From the NCBI GenBank assembly GCA_030490835.1, contig CM059973.1, positions 63,368,008 to 63,432,007 of the forward strand: a stretch of DNA of 64,000 nt, in the 5' to 3' direction. Below the pieces are notes generated by a model that did no database searches, was not told the DNA's origin, and saw only the letters and a list, made by a program, of their open reading frames with translations. Positions 34,492 through 45,560 of this stretch are shown here, piece after piece. Source of the stretch: Annona cherimola. Taxonomy: Eukaryota; Streptophyta; Magnoliopsida; Magnoliales; Annonaceae. Each line of letters starts with the position of its first letter. The stretch's first letter is position 1. The translations under genes and the position numbers were made by a program.

Positions 34492-35393
34492 CTAATTTAA
34501 TATATCAAAACAAAAAAAATTTGTCCCATGAAATAATATACTATAAAACTAAAATAATTTTACAATATATAAAAACTTTTTCGCTTGTCCCACATAATGA
34601 CTTTTTAAGGAACTTGGATAGAATAATGGGAGATAAGCACAAGCATAATCCATAGTGACAAATCTAAACTACATAGATAAAACAATTATAATAATTTTGT
34701 CAATTCTAAACAGACTCCACTTTTAAAGTAGTTAAGACTTAAGTTCTATTAGTCAACTTGAACATATAAATTATAATTTGTTTAATTTTTTTCTTAATTG
34801 GTAGTAAGCTTTAAGTGACTTATAAAGTAATCAACGTCTTAATCTACTTTCTTCTTGACTTGATCACCCATCAACATAAAAAAAATAGAAAACAAAATAT
34901 TAAACGAAAAGCAAATCAATTTATCACATATGCATGAGCAAAAACTTTTTCAAATAATTAGCAAATCGTAGCTCAGAAACTATAACAACAACATTTTCAG
35001 GAGATTAGTAACTTTAACATTTTCATTTAGGTCATTCACACATCGGAAAACTTTGGAGTTTTTTACTTTTTCACTCGAATTTTTCTCAATATCTTTAACT
35101 TTTCATTTAAGTCTCTCACGCATAAGAAAACTCTTGGAGTTTTTACTTTCTTACTTGGATTTTTCTCAATGTCTTAAGCAAAATCTCGAGATCCTTTTTA
35201 TACACAAAATTCTCCCTTAAAATATAGTTTAAGAGATAGTAATAAAACACCAAAAAGATCATGTTTATCAAAAGTAAAAATTTTATTGTCCAGAAAATAG
35301 TCAGACTTTTTCGGTCGAAACAGTTTACTTTTTTTCATGATCAATGACTTTGTGCTATTGAAAGAGTTAACCTTTTCTCAAAAACTTCCTTTT
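34492..35393. other. AT-rich intergenic DNA
   Basis: A local near-duplication lies at about 35025-35175 (cattttcatttaggtc..ttggagttttttac and the same again about 70 bases on). No gene or element ends are visible. Confidence 0.45.
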
Positions 35394-35402
35394 CTAACTT
35401 TT

Positions 35403-35884
35403 TGGTTAATTTGTATTTTAAACTTTCTAATTTTTTGCATTTGCATTTTGATCCATGAAGTTTGTGTATTAGCATTTTAGACCTTGTGAAATGTAGTTCT
35501 TTACATTTTAGACCCTCATGCTAAGGACATTAAAAAATGTAGTTAAAATTCAGTAAAATCTCCAAAATTTCTTTTGCATTTTAAATCATATGAAATTGAG
35601 TTTAAATCCATAGCCCTCAAGTTACTTATGGCATTTAAAAACACCATCAAAATCATTATTTGCATATTAGCATATTAGCATTTTAATCTTTGTGAAGTTT
35701 GGTTTAAAATGCAAAGGGTGTTTTAGATATTTATAAGATTTTAATGACATTTTTTAATACTATTAGGGTGGAGGGTCTAAAGTATAAAGAATTAAATTTC
35801 ACAAGGTTTAAAATGCTAATATGCAAATCTCAGGGATTAAAATGCAAATACACAAAATTAGAGGGTTTAGAACGCTATTATCCT
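35403..35884. mobile_element. Mutator-type foldback MITE
   Basis: Long terminal inverted repeats: ggttaatttgtattttaaac with ctaattttttgcatttgcat at the left mirror the right end (atgcaaatacacaaaattag, then gggtttagaacgctattatc). The flanks ctaactttt (35394-35402) and ccaactttt (35885-35893) match at 8 of 9 bases, the 9-bp duplication of Mutator elements. It has no coding capacity. Confidence 0.65.
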
Positions 35885-35893
35885 CCAACTTTT

Positions 35894-36277
35894 CTTAAAA
35901 TAAATATTCATGCTTAATCTATTTCAAATTAATCCAAAACTATAACAAGTCCTATATAATTTAACTTCCAGTTACCCTGAAATCAAATTTATCAACACAT
36001 AACATATTCTATTTATCATTTAAGATTCATAAAGAACATTTTCCACATGATTCTATTCAAGATAAACAATTTTCCAAGAAAAAGTTCAACTTCTTGCAAA
36101 TTGTTTTGATATTACAAATAAAGAGATAATTTTATGAAGACATCAATTACATGGCTAGACATCAAGATAATCTCAACTACACATTCCATTGATTAAGTAA
36201 GATTAAAACAAATTGAATTATCAATACGATAAAATCAATCACATCTTCAACAAATTCAATTACCAGTCCATTTAAAA
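35894..36277. other. AT-rich intergenic DNA
   Basis: No gene or repeat is recognised between the foldback MITE and the SINE. Confidence 0.5.
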
Positions 36278-36286
36278 TCAAGATTA

Positions 36287-36513
36287 AAGCCACTAGGGGG
36301 TAGCCTGGTAGTAACTCCTGTGGGAGTCAGGTGTTTGATTCCCCGTCTTGGAGTGAGAGTATTTTATAATTTCTCCTATGTTATTGGAGGTATATATAAA
36401 TTTTTTCTCTGGTATGAGGTGTTACAGAAAATTATCTCCATAATATGAGAGTTATGAACATGCTTGATTGTAATATCAGTTATTATGATGTATAAATGCT
36501 AATTGAAAAAAAC
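36287..36513 (+). mobile_element. tRNA-derived SINE, copy 1
   Basis: The head contains pol III promoter-like boxes: an A-box-like TAGCCTGGTAGT near 36301 and a B-box-like ggtgtttgattcccc near 36330. The body then runs to an A-rich end (ttgaaaaaaac). The flanks tcaagatta (36278-36286) and tcaagatta (36514-36522) are a perfect 9-bp target duplication. The last ~60 bases (tgcttgattgtaatatcag, then gatgtataa) recur at 41030-41250. Confidence 0.75.
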
Positions 36514-36522
36514 TCAAGATTA

Positions 36523-36832
36523 GTGTATTAAGTCATTTTATCATCTCCAAAACCATCCAAAATATAAAACATAAAATCTCATACTATTAAAACTTCTATA
36601 TTCCATAACCATGAAAAACTTCTACATTCCATAAAAGTACTTCTACGTCAAGTTTAACGCGTATACATGTTCTTTTAAATAATTTTTATTTACAATTTAT
36701 CAACCATCATTTCAAGCAAGATGAATGGTTTTGGAAAAAGTAGGAAAAATAAAGGTAGAAAATGATAATTAGAGTAGTTATACAAAATATCGAAAGAATA
36801 GTAGTCATCAACGAGATAAAAATAATGACAAC
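36523..36832. other. AT-rich intergenic DNA
   Basis: A small local repeat (aaaacttctatattccataa, then aaaaacttctacattccata) lies near 36588-36640. No gene. Confidence 0.5.
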
Positions 36833-36843
36833 AAATAAATAAA

Positions 36844-39800
36844 TTTGATTGCTTTTGTGAATCTATGGATTGCTGCAATCTGCTTGATTTGGGATTTACT
36901 GGAGCGCCAATGACATGGAGAAATAATAGAAGAGGACGATATAGGGTTGAAGCGAGACTGGATAGAGGACTGTCCACCCCATCATGGCTTAACTTGTATC
37001 CTCATGCAAAACTCATCAACTTACAGGCCCCAACTTCTGATCACTGTCCTTTACTGCTGGTTCTTGATTCCAATAGCGACAGGAGGAAACCGCCAAGAGA
37101 ATTTAGATATGAATTATTTTGGAACAGGGATGAGGAGGCCACTAGAATTGTAAACCAAGTTTGGGAAGCTCAGCCCCCGATGGAAATGAAAGTTGCTAAA
37201 GAGTTATGCTAGAAAACTGAGCGGACTGCTTCGGAACTCTCCATTTGGAATCGACGGAAGAGGGGAAATCTTCGGAAAGGGATTGAGCAGAATCAAAGAG
37301 AGGTCAAGGCCCTCTCATGCAAAGACCCAAGCAATCGAAGGGATGCAGCCATTCAAAAAATCAAACTCCAAATCAATCTTTTATTGGAGGATGAAGAACA
37401 ATTATGGAGGATGCGTGCAAAGACACACTGGCTTCATGAGGGAGATAGGAATACCAGTTTTTTCCACCGGATTGCTTCTAATAGACGAAAAACTAATACC
37501 ATTGAGGCGTTAAGGGATCTGAATGGTAATTGGGTAAGAGAGCAGGACTAGCTCTTGGATTTGGCTGTCAAGCACTTCTCTGAGGTCTTCTCATCATCTA
37601 CACACTCGGAGGCGCCATGGCTAGAGAATGTTATTTCCAGAAGAATCTCTAACAATCAAAGGCAAAATTTAACCAAGCCACTTATGCCTAAGTTATTAAG
37701 GTGGTCAAAGGTATGAGGCCTACCAAAGCCCCCGGGCCGGATGGGATGTCGACTGGGTTTTACCAAAGACACTGGAACACAGTGGGTAGCGACATAACCA
37801 AATGGTGCAAAAAATTCATGGAGGAAAGAAACCCGGACCAACTATAAAAACTCACAAAGGATCTAAACACCACCACTTTGATTTTGATTCCGAAGAAGGC
37901 GGGAGCTCAAAACCTTTCTCATTTCAGGCCACTTAGTCTTTGCAATGTGGTATACAAAGTCTTGGCTAAAGTTTTGGCTAATAGGCTCAAGATGGCTCTC
38001 CACGAAGTCATTGGGGAAGAACAAAGTGCTTTTGTCCCGGGACGGCTTATTACAGATAACATGCTAATAGCTTATGAAGCAATCCATTCCCTCCACAAGA
38101 GAAAGAAGGGACGCAAGCACGAGATGACTATCAAGTTGGATATGTCTAAAGCGTACGATAGAGTGGAATGGAACTTCCTAAAGCAGGTTATGGTGGCTAT
38201 GAATTTCTGCTCGGTGTGGGTGAATTGGATTATGAGCTGCATTTCAACTGTCTCATACCGTGTGAATGTCAATTGATTTAAATCTCCATACTTCCAACCC
38301 CAGAGAGGGTTAAGACAAGGGGACCCACTATCCCCCTACCTCTTTCTTTTGTGTGCGGAGGGGCTATCGGCGCTTATTTACCAGGCGATTGCTAGTGGAG
38401 TTATTCATGGAATCCGACTCAAGGAAAATGGCCCGACGATCTCCCATTTGCTATTCGCAGACGACACCATTATCTTTCTAAGGGCGACGGAAAGGGATGT
38501 TAGGTGCTTGCTCGAAGTGTTAAACCAATATGCAAGCTACTCAAGTCGGATGGTAAATGTGGACAAAGCGGCCGTCATATTCAGTCCCAACACTGTGTAC
38601 CACACCAGAACTCAGTTGATTCAGCTATTAGGCTCTGCTGGGCAGGATCTTAACCAATATCTGGGTCTCCCGGCTTGGCTTGGGAGAACTAAATCGGAAA
38701 TCTTCAAGGGCATTAAGGATCGTATCGGGAACCGCATTCAAGGATGGAAAGGCAAGTTGCTCTCGGGCGGAGGGAAGGAGGTGCTAATCAAGGCGGTCGC
38801 CCAGGCAATACTATCATATGCAATGAGCATATTTTTAATGCCCAAATCATTTTGTAACGATATCAATGCGATGCTAAGCAAATTCTGGTGGGGAGAGAAA
38901 GATGGAAAAAGGAAGCTGAGCTGGGTGGCTTGGATGGAAATGTGCAAGCCCAAGTGTGAAGGGGGAATGGGGTTCAGGGACCTCCACAAATTTAACTACG
39001 CCCTTCTAGCCAAGCAGGTCTGGAGACTAGTAACATGTAACCATTCCCTCTGTCATAAAGTCTTAAAGGCCAGATACTTCCCAAATACGGATATATGGAA
39101 CTGCAAAGAGAAACCATCGGACTCTTTTACTTGAAAAAGTATCTTGAAAGCGAGAGATGTAATCCAGACGGGCTGCAGATGACAGATTGGCAAGGGGGAT
39201 CGGGTGAAGGTATTCTCTGATACCTGGTTGGAGTCTAAAGCACATAAAGTAGGACCCCTCCCATTATCAATGCCGGAGGACATGACGGTTAACCACCTCA
39301 TCGATAATGCAACCAAATCTTGGAAAAGGGAGTGCGTGGTAGCTGCATTGGGCGAGGATCGGTGGACGGAGGTTAACTCCATCCCTATCCCGGAGGGACC
39401 GGTGGAGGACTGCATGTACTGGATTCATGAACCCAATGGGGCCTACTCGGTCAAATCGGCGTATAGATTGTTATGCTCTGGAAATGCTTCCCCCGAATTC
39501 CCGGGGATCTTCAAGGCAATTTGGCGAATGCAACTTCCAACGAAAATCACTATTTTTGGATGGAGACTGGCAAAGGATGCCCTTCCCACCTTGCTAAATC
39601 TCAATCATAGGGGCATTGCAGTTGATTTACGTTGCGTTTTTTGCAGGAACGATACTAAAGACGCAAATCACCTCTTCCTTAGGTGTGAAGCGACCAGCGG
39701 AGTATGCAGAATGGCTGCTAGAGTGGACCCCCTCGGGTTGACGGTCTAGGAAGTCTTGGATGCTTGTGTGCGTGAGAAGAGGCATGATGATCTGACCTTC

Positions 39801-40561
39801 TTCATCCTGTGCTGTTGGCGGATTTGGTTTCTACGGAACAAGCTCAGAGAGGAGGGAGCTCAACCACAAATTTCGGGAACCATGGCTTGGTGCGCGGAGT
39901 ACCTTAATCAACACCGTACGGCAAAACTGCTGGTCCAATCGGGGTCTTTGGATATAGCCATGGTAACCAGATGGGTCAAACCACCCTAGGGGTTTGTCAA
40001 GATTAACATGGATGCCCGAAGCCTAAAGGAACGGGATGGATTCGGATGCGCCGCCGTGATTAGAGATTCAAGGGGTTCATATATTGCAGCAAGTGGCTGG
40101 AAGCGTTCAGGGGCGAGGGAGCCATTACTTATTGAAGTGACTGCCTTTCTTTTGGGAATCAAATGGGCTACTCAACTTAACATCAGACAGGCGCTATTTG
40201 AGACCGACTTCTTATTATTATGCAACTATCTGTCCAACCAGGAACCTATCTCTTCCCCGGTGGGTCTTATTATTGATGAAATCAGATCGATTCTCACTAT
40301 GTATGAGTTCTTTTCAGTTCATCATGTGTTAAGGCAGGGAAATGCCGTTGCGCATTCCCTAGCCGAAATAGTCTCGATATCAACTTCGGACCATCTGTTG
40401 TGGTGGGGTGTTCCACCCCAAGCCGTGATCGGAAAACTTTGTACAGACAATTTTTTGATAATGAATCTCTGGGATCCCTCTGTCCCTCTCCCCTCTCAAA
40501 TTGAGAGGGAGTAGGGACAGAGACTATCCTTTCATCAAAAAAATAAAAATAAAAATAAAAA
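36844..40561 (+). mobile_element. 5'-truncated L1-type LINE with RNase H
   Basis: It begins inside the endonuclease, runs through RT, the zinc-binding region and RNase H, and ends in an A-rich (AAAAAT)n tail. The possible 11-bp duplication aaataaataaa (36833-36843 and 40562-40572) is low-complexity and only suggestive. The 5' truncation is normal for target-primed integration. The 3' end (tatcctttcatcaaaaaaa) is related to that of the first LINE. Confidence 0.9.
36853..40514 (+). pseudogene. LINE ORF2 remnant: endonuclease end, RT, zf-RVT, RNase H
   Basis: Domains in order: the endonuclease C-terminus (NLLDLGFTGAPMTWRNNR, then APTSDHCPLLL) to about 37110; RT from 37878 ([55 protein letters not shown], so both FADD aspartates are present); the [10 protein letters not shown] and GKEVLIKAV thumb region near 38660-38800; zf-RVT near 39510-39730 (MQLPTKITIFGWRLAKDALP, then RCVFC); and RNase H 40008-40514 (LFETDFLLL, then VLRQGNAVAHSLAE). 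It is broken by a stop/frameshift near 37210 and stops near 37550, 37845, 38274, 39132, 39747 and 39987, so it is dead despite intact RT motifs. The family enzyme nicks target DNA and reverse-transcribes LINE RNA there. Confidence 0.9.
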
Positions 40562-40572
40562 AAATAAATAAA

Positions 40573-41029
40573 CTGAATGTAAATAGATTATTTATCTATC
40601 TAACGGAAATAAAAGTTTCTTACTTGTTAAATAAAATAAGTACAGAAGGCCAGAAGGATATACAAGATCTTTTATATTAGTTTCTTGGTTATCTGCGTTT
40701 ATTTTTCTCATCCTTTTAAAAAACTTTCACGTTGTAATTATGGATTTTATAAGTGCACGCGTTTACACTCACGAACTTCTGTTTGCAAAAAATCTTTATC
40801 GTCCATGACTGTTGTTGTTCGTGACAAAAGCCAATCTTCAACTTTGTTTAGATTTTATTACCTTAATATCTTATCAATCTTCAATTTGGAGTTTATATTG
40901 TTTATTCTAAAGAAAGGCTTAAGTGAAGAGGCAGGGTAAATTAAGTTATTAAAATTTAATTGATTACTTTTACCTCAGATTACATATTTTCTTTTTAATG
41001 AATAATCAAATAAACAAAAAAAATGCCAA
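40573..41029. other. AT-rich interval between LINE and SINE
   Basis: A Cys/Lys-containing 84-codon frame at 40685-40939 has no recognisable features and is probably chance. Confidence 0.45.
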
Positions 41030-41250
41030 CGGGGTGCTGCCTCCCTAGTCAGGGATAGTGATGCTGAAGCCACATGTCTGTGTTTTTGATTCCCCAAGGG
41101 AGTTTTATAGACTTTTTCTTGGGTGGGGGGGTATTTACAAAATATCCCTCATGGTATGAGGGTTATAAAAGGTCCTTTATAGTATGAGGATTGTGAAGAT
41201 ACTTGATTATAATATCAGATGTTACTGTGTATAATTACAAATAAAAAAAT
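41030..41250 (+). mobile_element. tRNA-derived SINE, copy 2
   Basis: It shares the B-box-like tttttgattcccc and the 3' part of copy 1 (atacttgattataatatcag, then gtgtataat), with an A-rich end. The head differs from copy 1 more than the tail does. The flanking A-rich DNA prevents calling a target duplication. Confidence 0.6.
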
Positions 41251-41273
41251 ACACAAAAGAACAAGTAACTAAT

Positions 41274-41551
41274 CAGCCACATTTGGTAGTCTCGTGTAAA
41301 TGTTTTCCATATTTTTCTTCTCTCTCATACACATTCTCTTCTAAATGATTTCACATCTTAACTATCAAACATCTTTAATTTTTTCAACTTTTCTCCTATA
41401 TTTTAATTTTTTTAAAACTAGTTTATTTATTTCAACTTTCGCATATCATATATTATAATATGCACATAATTTTAAAAGTTCTTTTTTTTTTTTAAACTTT
41501 TTGCACTTTCTTGTCATCCCATTATAATCCACGCTACCAAACGAAACCTAA
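41274..41551. mobile_element. MITE with 'tttggtag' inverted ends
   Basis: cacatttggtagtctcgtg at the left mirrors ccacgctaccaaacg at the right, with a pyrimidine-rich interior. It is probably a degraded family B relative. No target duplication is clear. Confidence 0.45.
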
Positions 41552-41589
41552 GTACACAGGATTCCCCTTTTTTAAGCATAAATATAGTA

Positions 41590-41870
41590 TGTTTGCTCGA
41601 GAGAGCTTTTTGTTGCCACCTCAAATACTTGCCGTGGTATTTGCAGTGGTTGTTTTGAGAGCACATCAGGTGTGAATTCGCAGCAAGCGCGATTAGCGCC
41701 GCTCTTTAGTTATCGTGCATACCGCATACGATAGCGATGTGTCCAGGGATTTTCATCTGATTGTCTTCCCACGGACACGAATGCAGCAAATCCTCTCTAT
41801 TTTTAGCTTAGCCGGTTGGGTCCCAATCTGAACCCATCCCACCAAATGATTCGTCTGTATAGTAAGTTAA
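41590..41870 (+). repeat. Partial third copy of the duplicated segment (unit B)
   Basis: tttgcagtggYtgttYtgagagcac, ggYgtgaattcRYagc and gcaaatcctct match 27040-27240, and gagctttttgttgcYacc matches the minus strand of 49060-49085. Here the words flanking the MITE of unit A are adjacent, giving an empty-site comparison. Confidence 0.65.
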
Positions 41871-41950
41871 TTGTTTTTGAAGTTATAGGTATAAATATCG
41901 ACCAAAGTTGTCCTTTTCTATTGGCTTGACCCTTTCAACATTAACCATTT

Positions 41951-42134
41951 ATAAAATTCTTTAATTTTATTTTGATGAAATTTATACTCTTGACTAATAA
42001 ATGGTATGAATTTAAATGTTAGTGTCCATCTTGATTTTATCATAAAATTCTTTAATTTAATTTTGATGAAATTTATTCTCTTCATTAAGCAAATGGTATG
42101 AATTTAAATGTTAGTATTCCAACTTAATTTTATC
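41951..42134 (+). repeat. 91-bp tandem duplication
   Basis: Two copies start with ataaaattctttaattt at 41951 and 42042, and both continue with gatgaaatttat, atggtatgaatttaaatgtt and gattttatc. It is non-coding. Confidence 0.85.
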
Positions 42135-42138
42135 ATTC

Positions 42139-42399
42139 GGGTGTGTTTGTTTATATAAAAAAATTTTAAACTAAAATTTTTCAATTTAAAACATTTCACT
42201 CTCGACTATTATTTTATTTTTTAATTGTTTCTTCACATCTTAAAATAGAACTACATATACAATTAACTTATGTATTTTAATTTTATATTTTTTCTTTTCT
42301 TCATTATTTCTATCGTATTACATCATTTCTTTCAATTTCAAAATTTTTTACCTAAAAAATTTTTTATCCAAAAATCTTTTTTACTCCCCGGACACACCT
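42139..42399 (-). mobile_element. Tourist-like MITE (family A)
   Basis: It starts gggtgtgtttgttta and ends tccccggacacacct, with the family interior inverted (aactacatatacaattaac, then cttcattatttctatcg). The flanks do not form a clean 3-bp duplication. Confidence 0.65.
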
Positions 42400-42917
42400 G
42401 AAGAGCCATGCCTCGAGGTCAGCTACTTTTTGTAATTAGAAATTTCTAGAGATTGCGTAAAAAAATCACTGCATTAATCAACAAAAAATTAGCAGCCATG
42501 CTATAAGATCAAACATGCATATTAATTGATAATTATCCTATTAACAAGCTTAACTGTGAGAATTTTTTATAAGACTTAATTGTGGGAATTAGTCTGGCTT
42601 TTGTTTAGGTAGAAAAGTTGGGTACAGTTGAGCATATATACCACAGAGGAGGAATCCTATCGATGTATACCTGACATCTACCGTACACACTTTTCTAGGT
42701 GGGAATCGAGGTGGGCCATACCGGGTCAAAGTTTACCCAACCATGACCCTACTTTTTAAAAATTGAGTTTGACCATTTTTTTGTACTGGGTCGGAATAAG
42801 GTCTGTTTGACTCTCACTTTTTTTTAATAGTTTTCGGGACAAACTTCGGGTTGTTATCGAATCGGTTTCGGAATAGCGGGTCGGGTTAAAAATACGGGTC
42901 AAATAAGATAATTTTAA

Positions 42918-42926
42918 GAATTTATA
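42918..42926 (+). repeat. 9-bp target duplication, left
   Basis: gaatttata here equals 43338-43346, directly flanking the nested MITE. Confidence 0.9.
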
Positions 42927-43337
42927 GGAACCCAATCCTATACATCCGGGTGCATTCAGCCTCGATGCACCCGGGTGTACTACACCTATTTTTTTTTATT
43001 TTTTTTTGAAAATTTTTTCATGAAGCTGTTAATATATGTTTATTTAACATATGCACCAATTTTTACTATTTTTGGATATTTTTAGATTTTTTTTTTTAAT
43101 TTTTAAAAATCAGTGGCATTTTCGGTAATTTAAAATTACCGAAAATGCCACTGATTTTTAAAAATCGAAAAAAATTATCTAAAAGTCTCCAAAAAAGTAA
43201 AAATTGATACATATGTTAAATAAACCTAGATTAACCATTGTATAAAAAAAAATTTTAAAAAAAAAAAAAAAAAAAAAGGTGTAGTACACCCGGGTGCATC
43301 GAGGCTGAATGCACCCGGGTGCATAGGATTGGGCTCC
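42927..43337. mobile_element. Mutator-like foldback MITE, complete
   Basis: It is a whole-length palindrome of about 2 x 200 bp. Ends read ggaacccaatcctat and the inverse of ggagcccaatcctat; next come gcacccgggtgtactacacc and its inverse; and at the centre cagtggcattttcggtaatt is followed by its own inverse. The perfect 9-bp duplication gaatttata places it with Mutator-type elements. The core matches the other foldback copies. It sits inside a hAT-like element and so inserted after it. Confidence 0.92.
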
Positions 43338-43346
43338 GAATTTATA
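43338..43346 (+). repeat. 9-bp target duplication, right
   Basis: Partner of 42918-42926. Confidence 0.9.
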
Positions 43347-44089
43347 TACCTATCAAACATAAGTATACATCTATACTAAATTTAAATATTATATGCTTCA
43401 ATATTTCACTAATCATTAAAAAACATATAATTAAGAAAATAAAACATTTGAAAATATAGTATAAATTTATTATAATAGGTTAATATATACGTACAAATTC
43501 TTTTTATTGATTCTTATATCGCATTCTGAATAAATTGATTCTTCAATTGTTGATAGAGTTGATAATAAAAAAGTGAAAATTTTAAAAGAAAATAATAATA
43601 ATATTTAAACATAAGCTTATAATTTTTAATAAATTAATATATGTGGGGCGAGTCAAACTTTTCAGGTTGGGATATGGTCGATCACCTGACCCTATTTTTG
43701 AATTTGAGTCAAAATTTCTAACTCATCCCTATACCGGGTAAAAAATATATTGGTTTTACCCGACCAAAAACGGGTCGGTTCAAAGCCGGGTCATGAGTTG
43801 ATCCGCCCCAATTCCCACCCCTATATAAATACAACATTCCCTTGAAATTGGTGATTTTTTAAAAATAAAACATATTAGAAAACTTCATATATAGATTGAA
43901 TACGATTAGAAAAATGTATTTATGAAGAAAAAACCAAATAAAAATGAAAATACGATAAAATAAATGAATATTGTATTTTAGCTTAAAATATATTATAGTG
44001 TATATAATCATGTTCCTTTAAATACGGCAAACGATGAATTTTAGACTGAAATGAGGTCATTTTTGACCAATCCAAATAGTATAATTTTT

Positions 44090-44300
44090 TAATTTTTAAT
44101 TTTTAAATAAAATGTTAATTTAGATATGTAATCTTTTTCAATAAAAGATATATTTAATATATTTATAAAAAATATATTTAATTTATAAACTAAGTTTTGA
44201 AGATGAGTGCATATTCATTTTCGAAATTTTAAATATGAAGGTATTTTAGTCATGTTTCAACAATTTTAAATGATTGAAATACCCTTGTCTAATTAAATAA
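44090..44300 (+). mobile_element. Half of a shared-core foldback element
   Basis: It shows the core in one orientation only (taaactaagttttgaagatg, then aaggtattttagtcatgttt, then tgattgaaatacccttg), with the opposite arm missing. It is an eroded copy. Confidence 0.45.
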
Positions 44301-44454
44301 ATGAATGTTGTATTTTAGCCTAAAATACACTATGATACATATAATCGGACTCCACTTAACTAAGGACCAACCCATTTATATATATGATCATTGTGCATAT
44401 TTAACGGGCCGTGTTTTGCGCCGATGGGAGCACAGGGCTATGCTTCCTCACTAG

Positions 44455-44690
44455 GTGTGTTAATAGTTATGGTAAACTCATCAATCGCTCATGCAACCTG
44501 TTTATAAGTAGATTTAGGTTGGAATTTTTGAATAAATGAATTATAATCTTCTAATTCGTTCAACCGTTTAATTAAATAAATGGATTAAAGTTGAAATTTT
44601 ATAATTCGTCAACACATTTAGTAATATGTTTAACCTATTTAATCCCCTTAACTCGTTTGATCCATTAAAGTTATATATATATATATACAT
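44455..44690 (-). mobile_element. Partial family C hAT-like element
   Basis: On the minus strand it repeats the right-hand part of 22207-22803 (acaggtt..ataaaat, then the tttgaataaatggatt-type blocks), and ends in a (TA) run where the homology stops. The right-hand terminus gtgttaatagttatgg matches the family end. Confidence 0.5.
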
Positions 44691-44839
44691 ATATATTAAC
44701 ATATTTATAACAAAAGGTTGAAATAAAAAATAATAATTTTGGACCGGTCTGAATTCCTGTCAAGATCACAACTCTAGAAAGTCACCGCTAGTTGGAAGGG
44801 TTGCTGGCGAGCAGGGTCGTTACGCCATGCAAGACAGGG

Positions 44840-45330
44840 CCACGTGGATGGTCGGATGCCGAGGTAGTGGACACTGCTGCGTGAGTGCCTGAAGTCCGAT
44901 GTTAGAAACTACTGAGTTCTCGAAGGATAGGACACAGTTTTGGACTCTGCTGTGGTGGTGCAAATCATGTTGGCATGGGCCAGTTGCTGCTGTCTTGTAT
45001 GATCGTGGCAGCCGTTGTCGGGGGCCTCTCCACTGTTTTGTGGCAGTCTTTGTTGTAGGGGGCCTCACCAATCGCGCAGGTAAATCAAGCCACACTGATG
45101 CATATGCCTGAATGAGCTAGTGGTTTACTAGAGTATGATCACCATCTAAACATTCTAGAGCATCATCATTCGGTGAGGTTAAACCTTATATATTTTGACA
45201 TGTCACCAATGCCACCACAGCAATTCATCCATTATTCCTTATAATGATTGCTAGTTGTATATACGGGTCTTTCCACCTCAATATATACTCTCACAATATT
45301 GTTTGGATGATGATTTCTTCATCCTAGGTT
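44840..45330 (-). repeat. Segmental duplication unit A', distal part
   Basis: On the minus strand this matches 31090-33540 minus the solo LTR and minus the 33110-33395 block: caactagcaatcattataa, then ggtgacatgtcaa (the empty LTR site), then atggtgatcatactcta, then tagctcattcaggca, then caccaccacagcagagtcca. It is relatively GC-rich and contains overlapping frames on both strands (44820-45095 minus, 44899-45111 plus), neither of which looks like a known protein. Confidence 0.75.
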
Positions 45331-45560
45331 AATAGACATTTATTTATTTATTTATTTTTCATGAAAAGTTTGGTCGAAATGTATTTAATTAATATACCAA
45401 ATCTTACAATTTCTGGATATGTTTATGTGATCTTTATGAATTTCAAAAATCAATATTTTTGGGAGTATTTGAGTATTTTTACCCCAGAATGTTTATTTTC
45501 ACAAATCATAAAAAAAAATATTTACACATACCAAAACTTGTAAAGTTTGATATATGTGTG
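45331..45560. mobile_element. Degraded shared-core foldback copy
   Basis: It shows ataccaaatcttacaatttc and, inverted, taccaaaacttgtaaagttt, with 'aatatttttgggagtatttgagtattttt' between. It is the core without recognisable outer arms. Confidence 0.45.

Larger units (their letters stand above)
42696..43823 (+). mobile_element. hAT-like non-autonomous element, family D
   Basis: The termini are TAGGTGGGAATCGAGGTGGG at the left and the inverse of TAGGGGTGGGAATTGGGGC at the right (ending 43823), a hAT-style inverted repeat. Internal 'gggtcgggt' and 'acccgaccaaaaacgggtcg' words occur near both ends. The body is interrupted at 42927-43337 by a Mutator-like MITE. No coding frame exists. The 8-bp flanks do not match, so the family call is tentative. 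Confidence 0.55.

Noticed and set aside
36301..36345. A tRNA gene
   Set aside because: A- and B-box-like words are there, but the sequence does not fold into a cloverleaf by eye. The A-rich tail and target duplication mark it as a SINE.
36833..40572. aaataaataaa as target duplication of the second LINE
   Set aside because: Too low in complexity and next to the A-rich tail to be accepted as proof, so it is mentioned only as suggestive.
44820..45111. Overlapping frames on both strands in the GC-rich duplicated segment
   Set aside because: The other copy at 33046-33540 does not keep either frame, so coding is unlikely.
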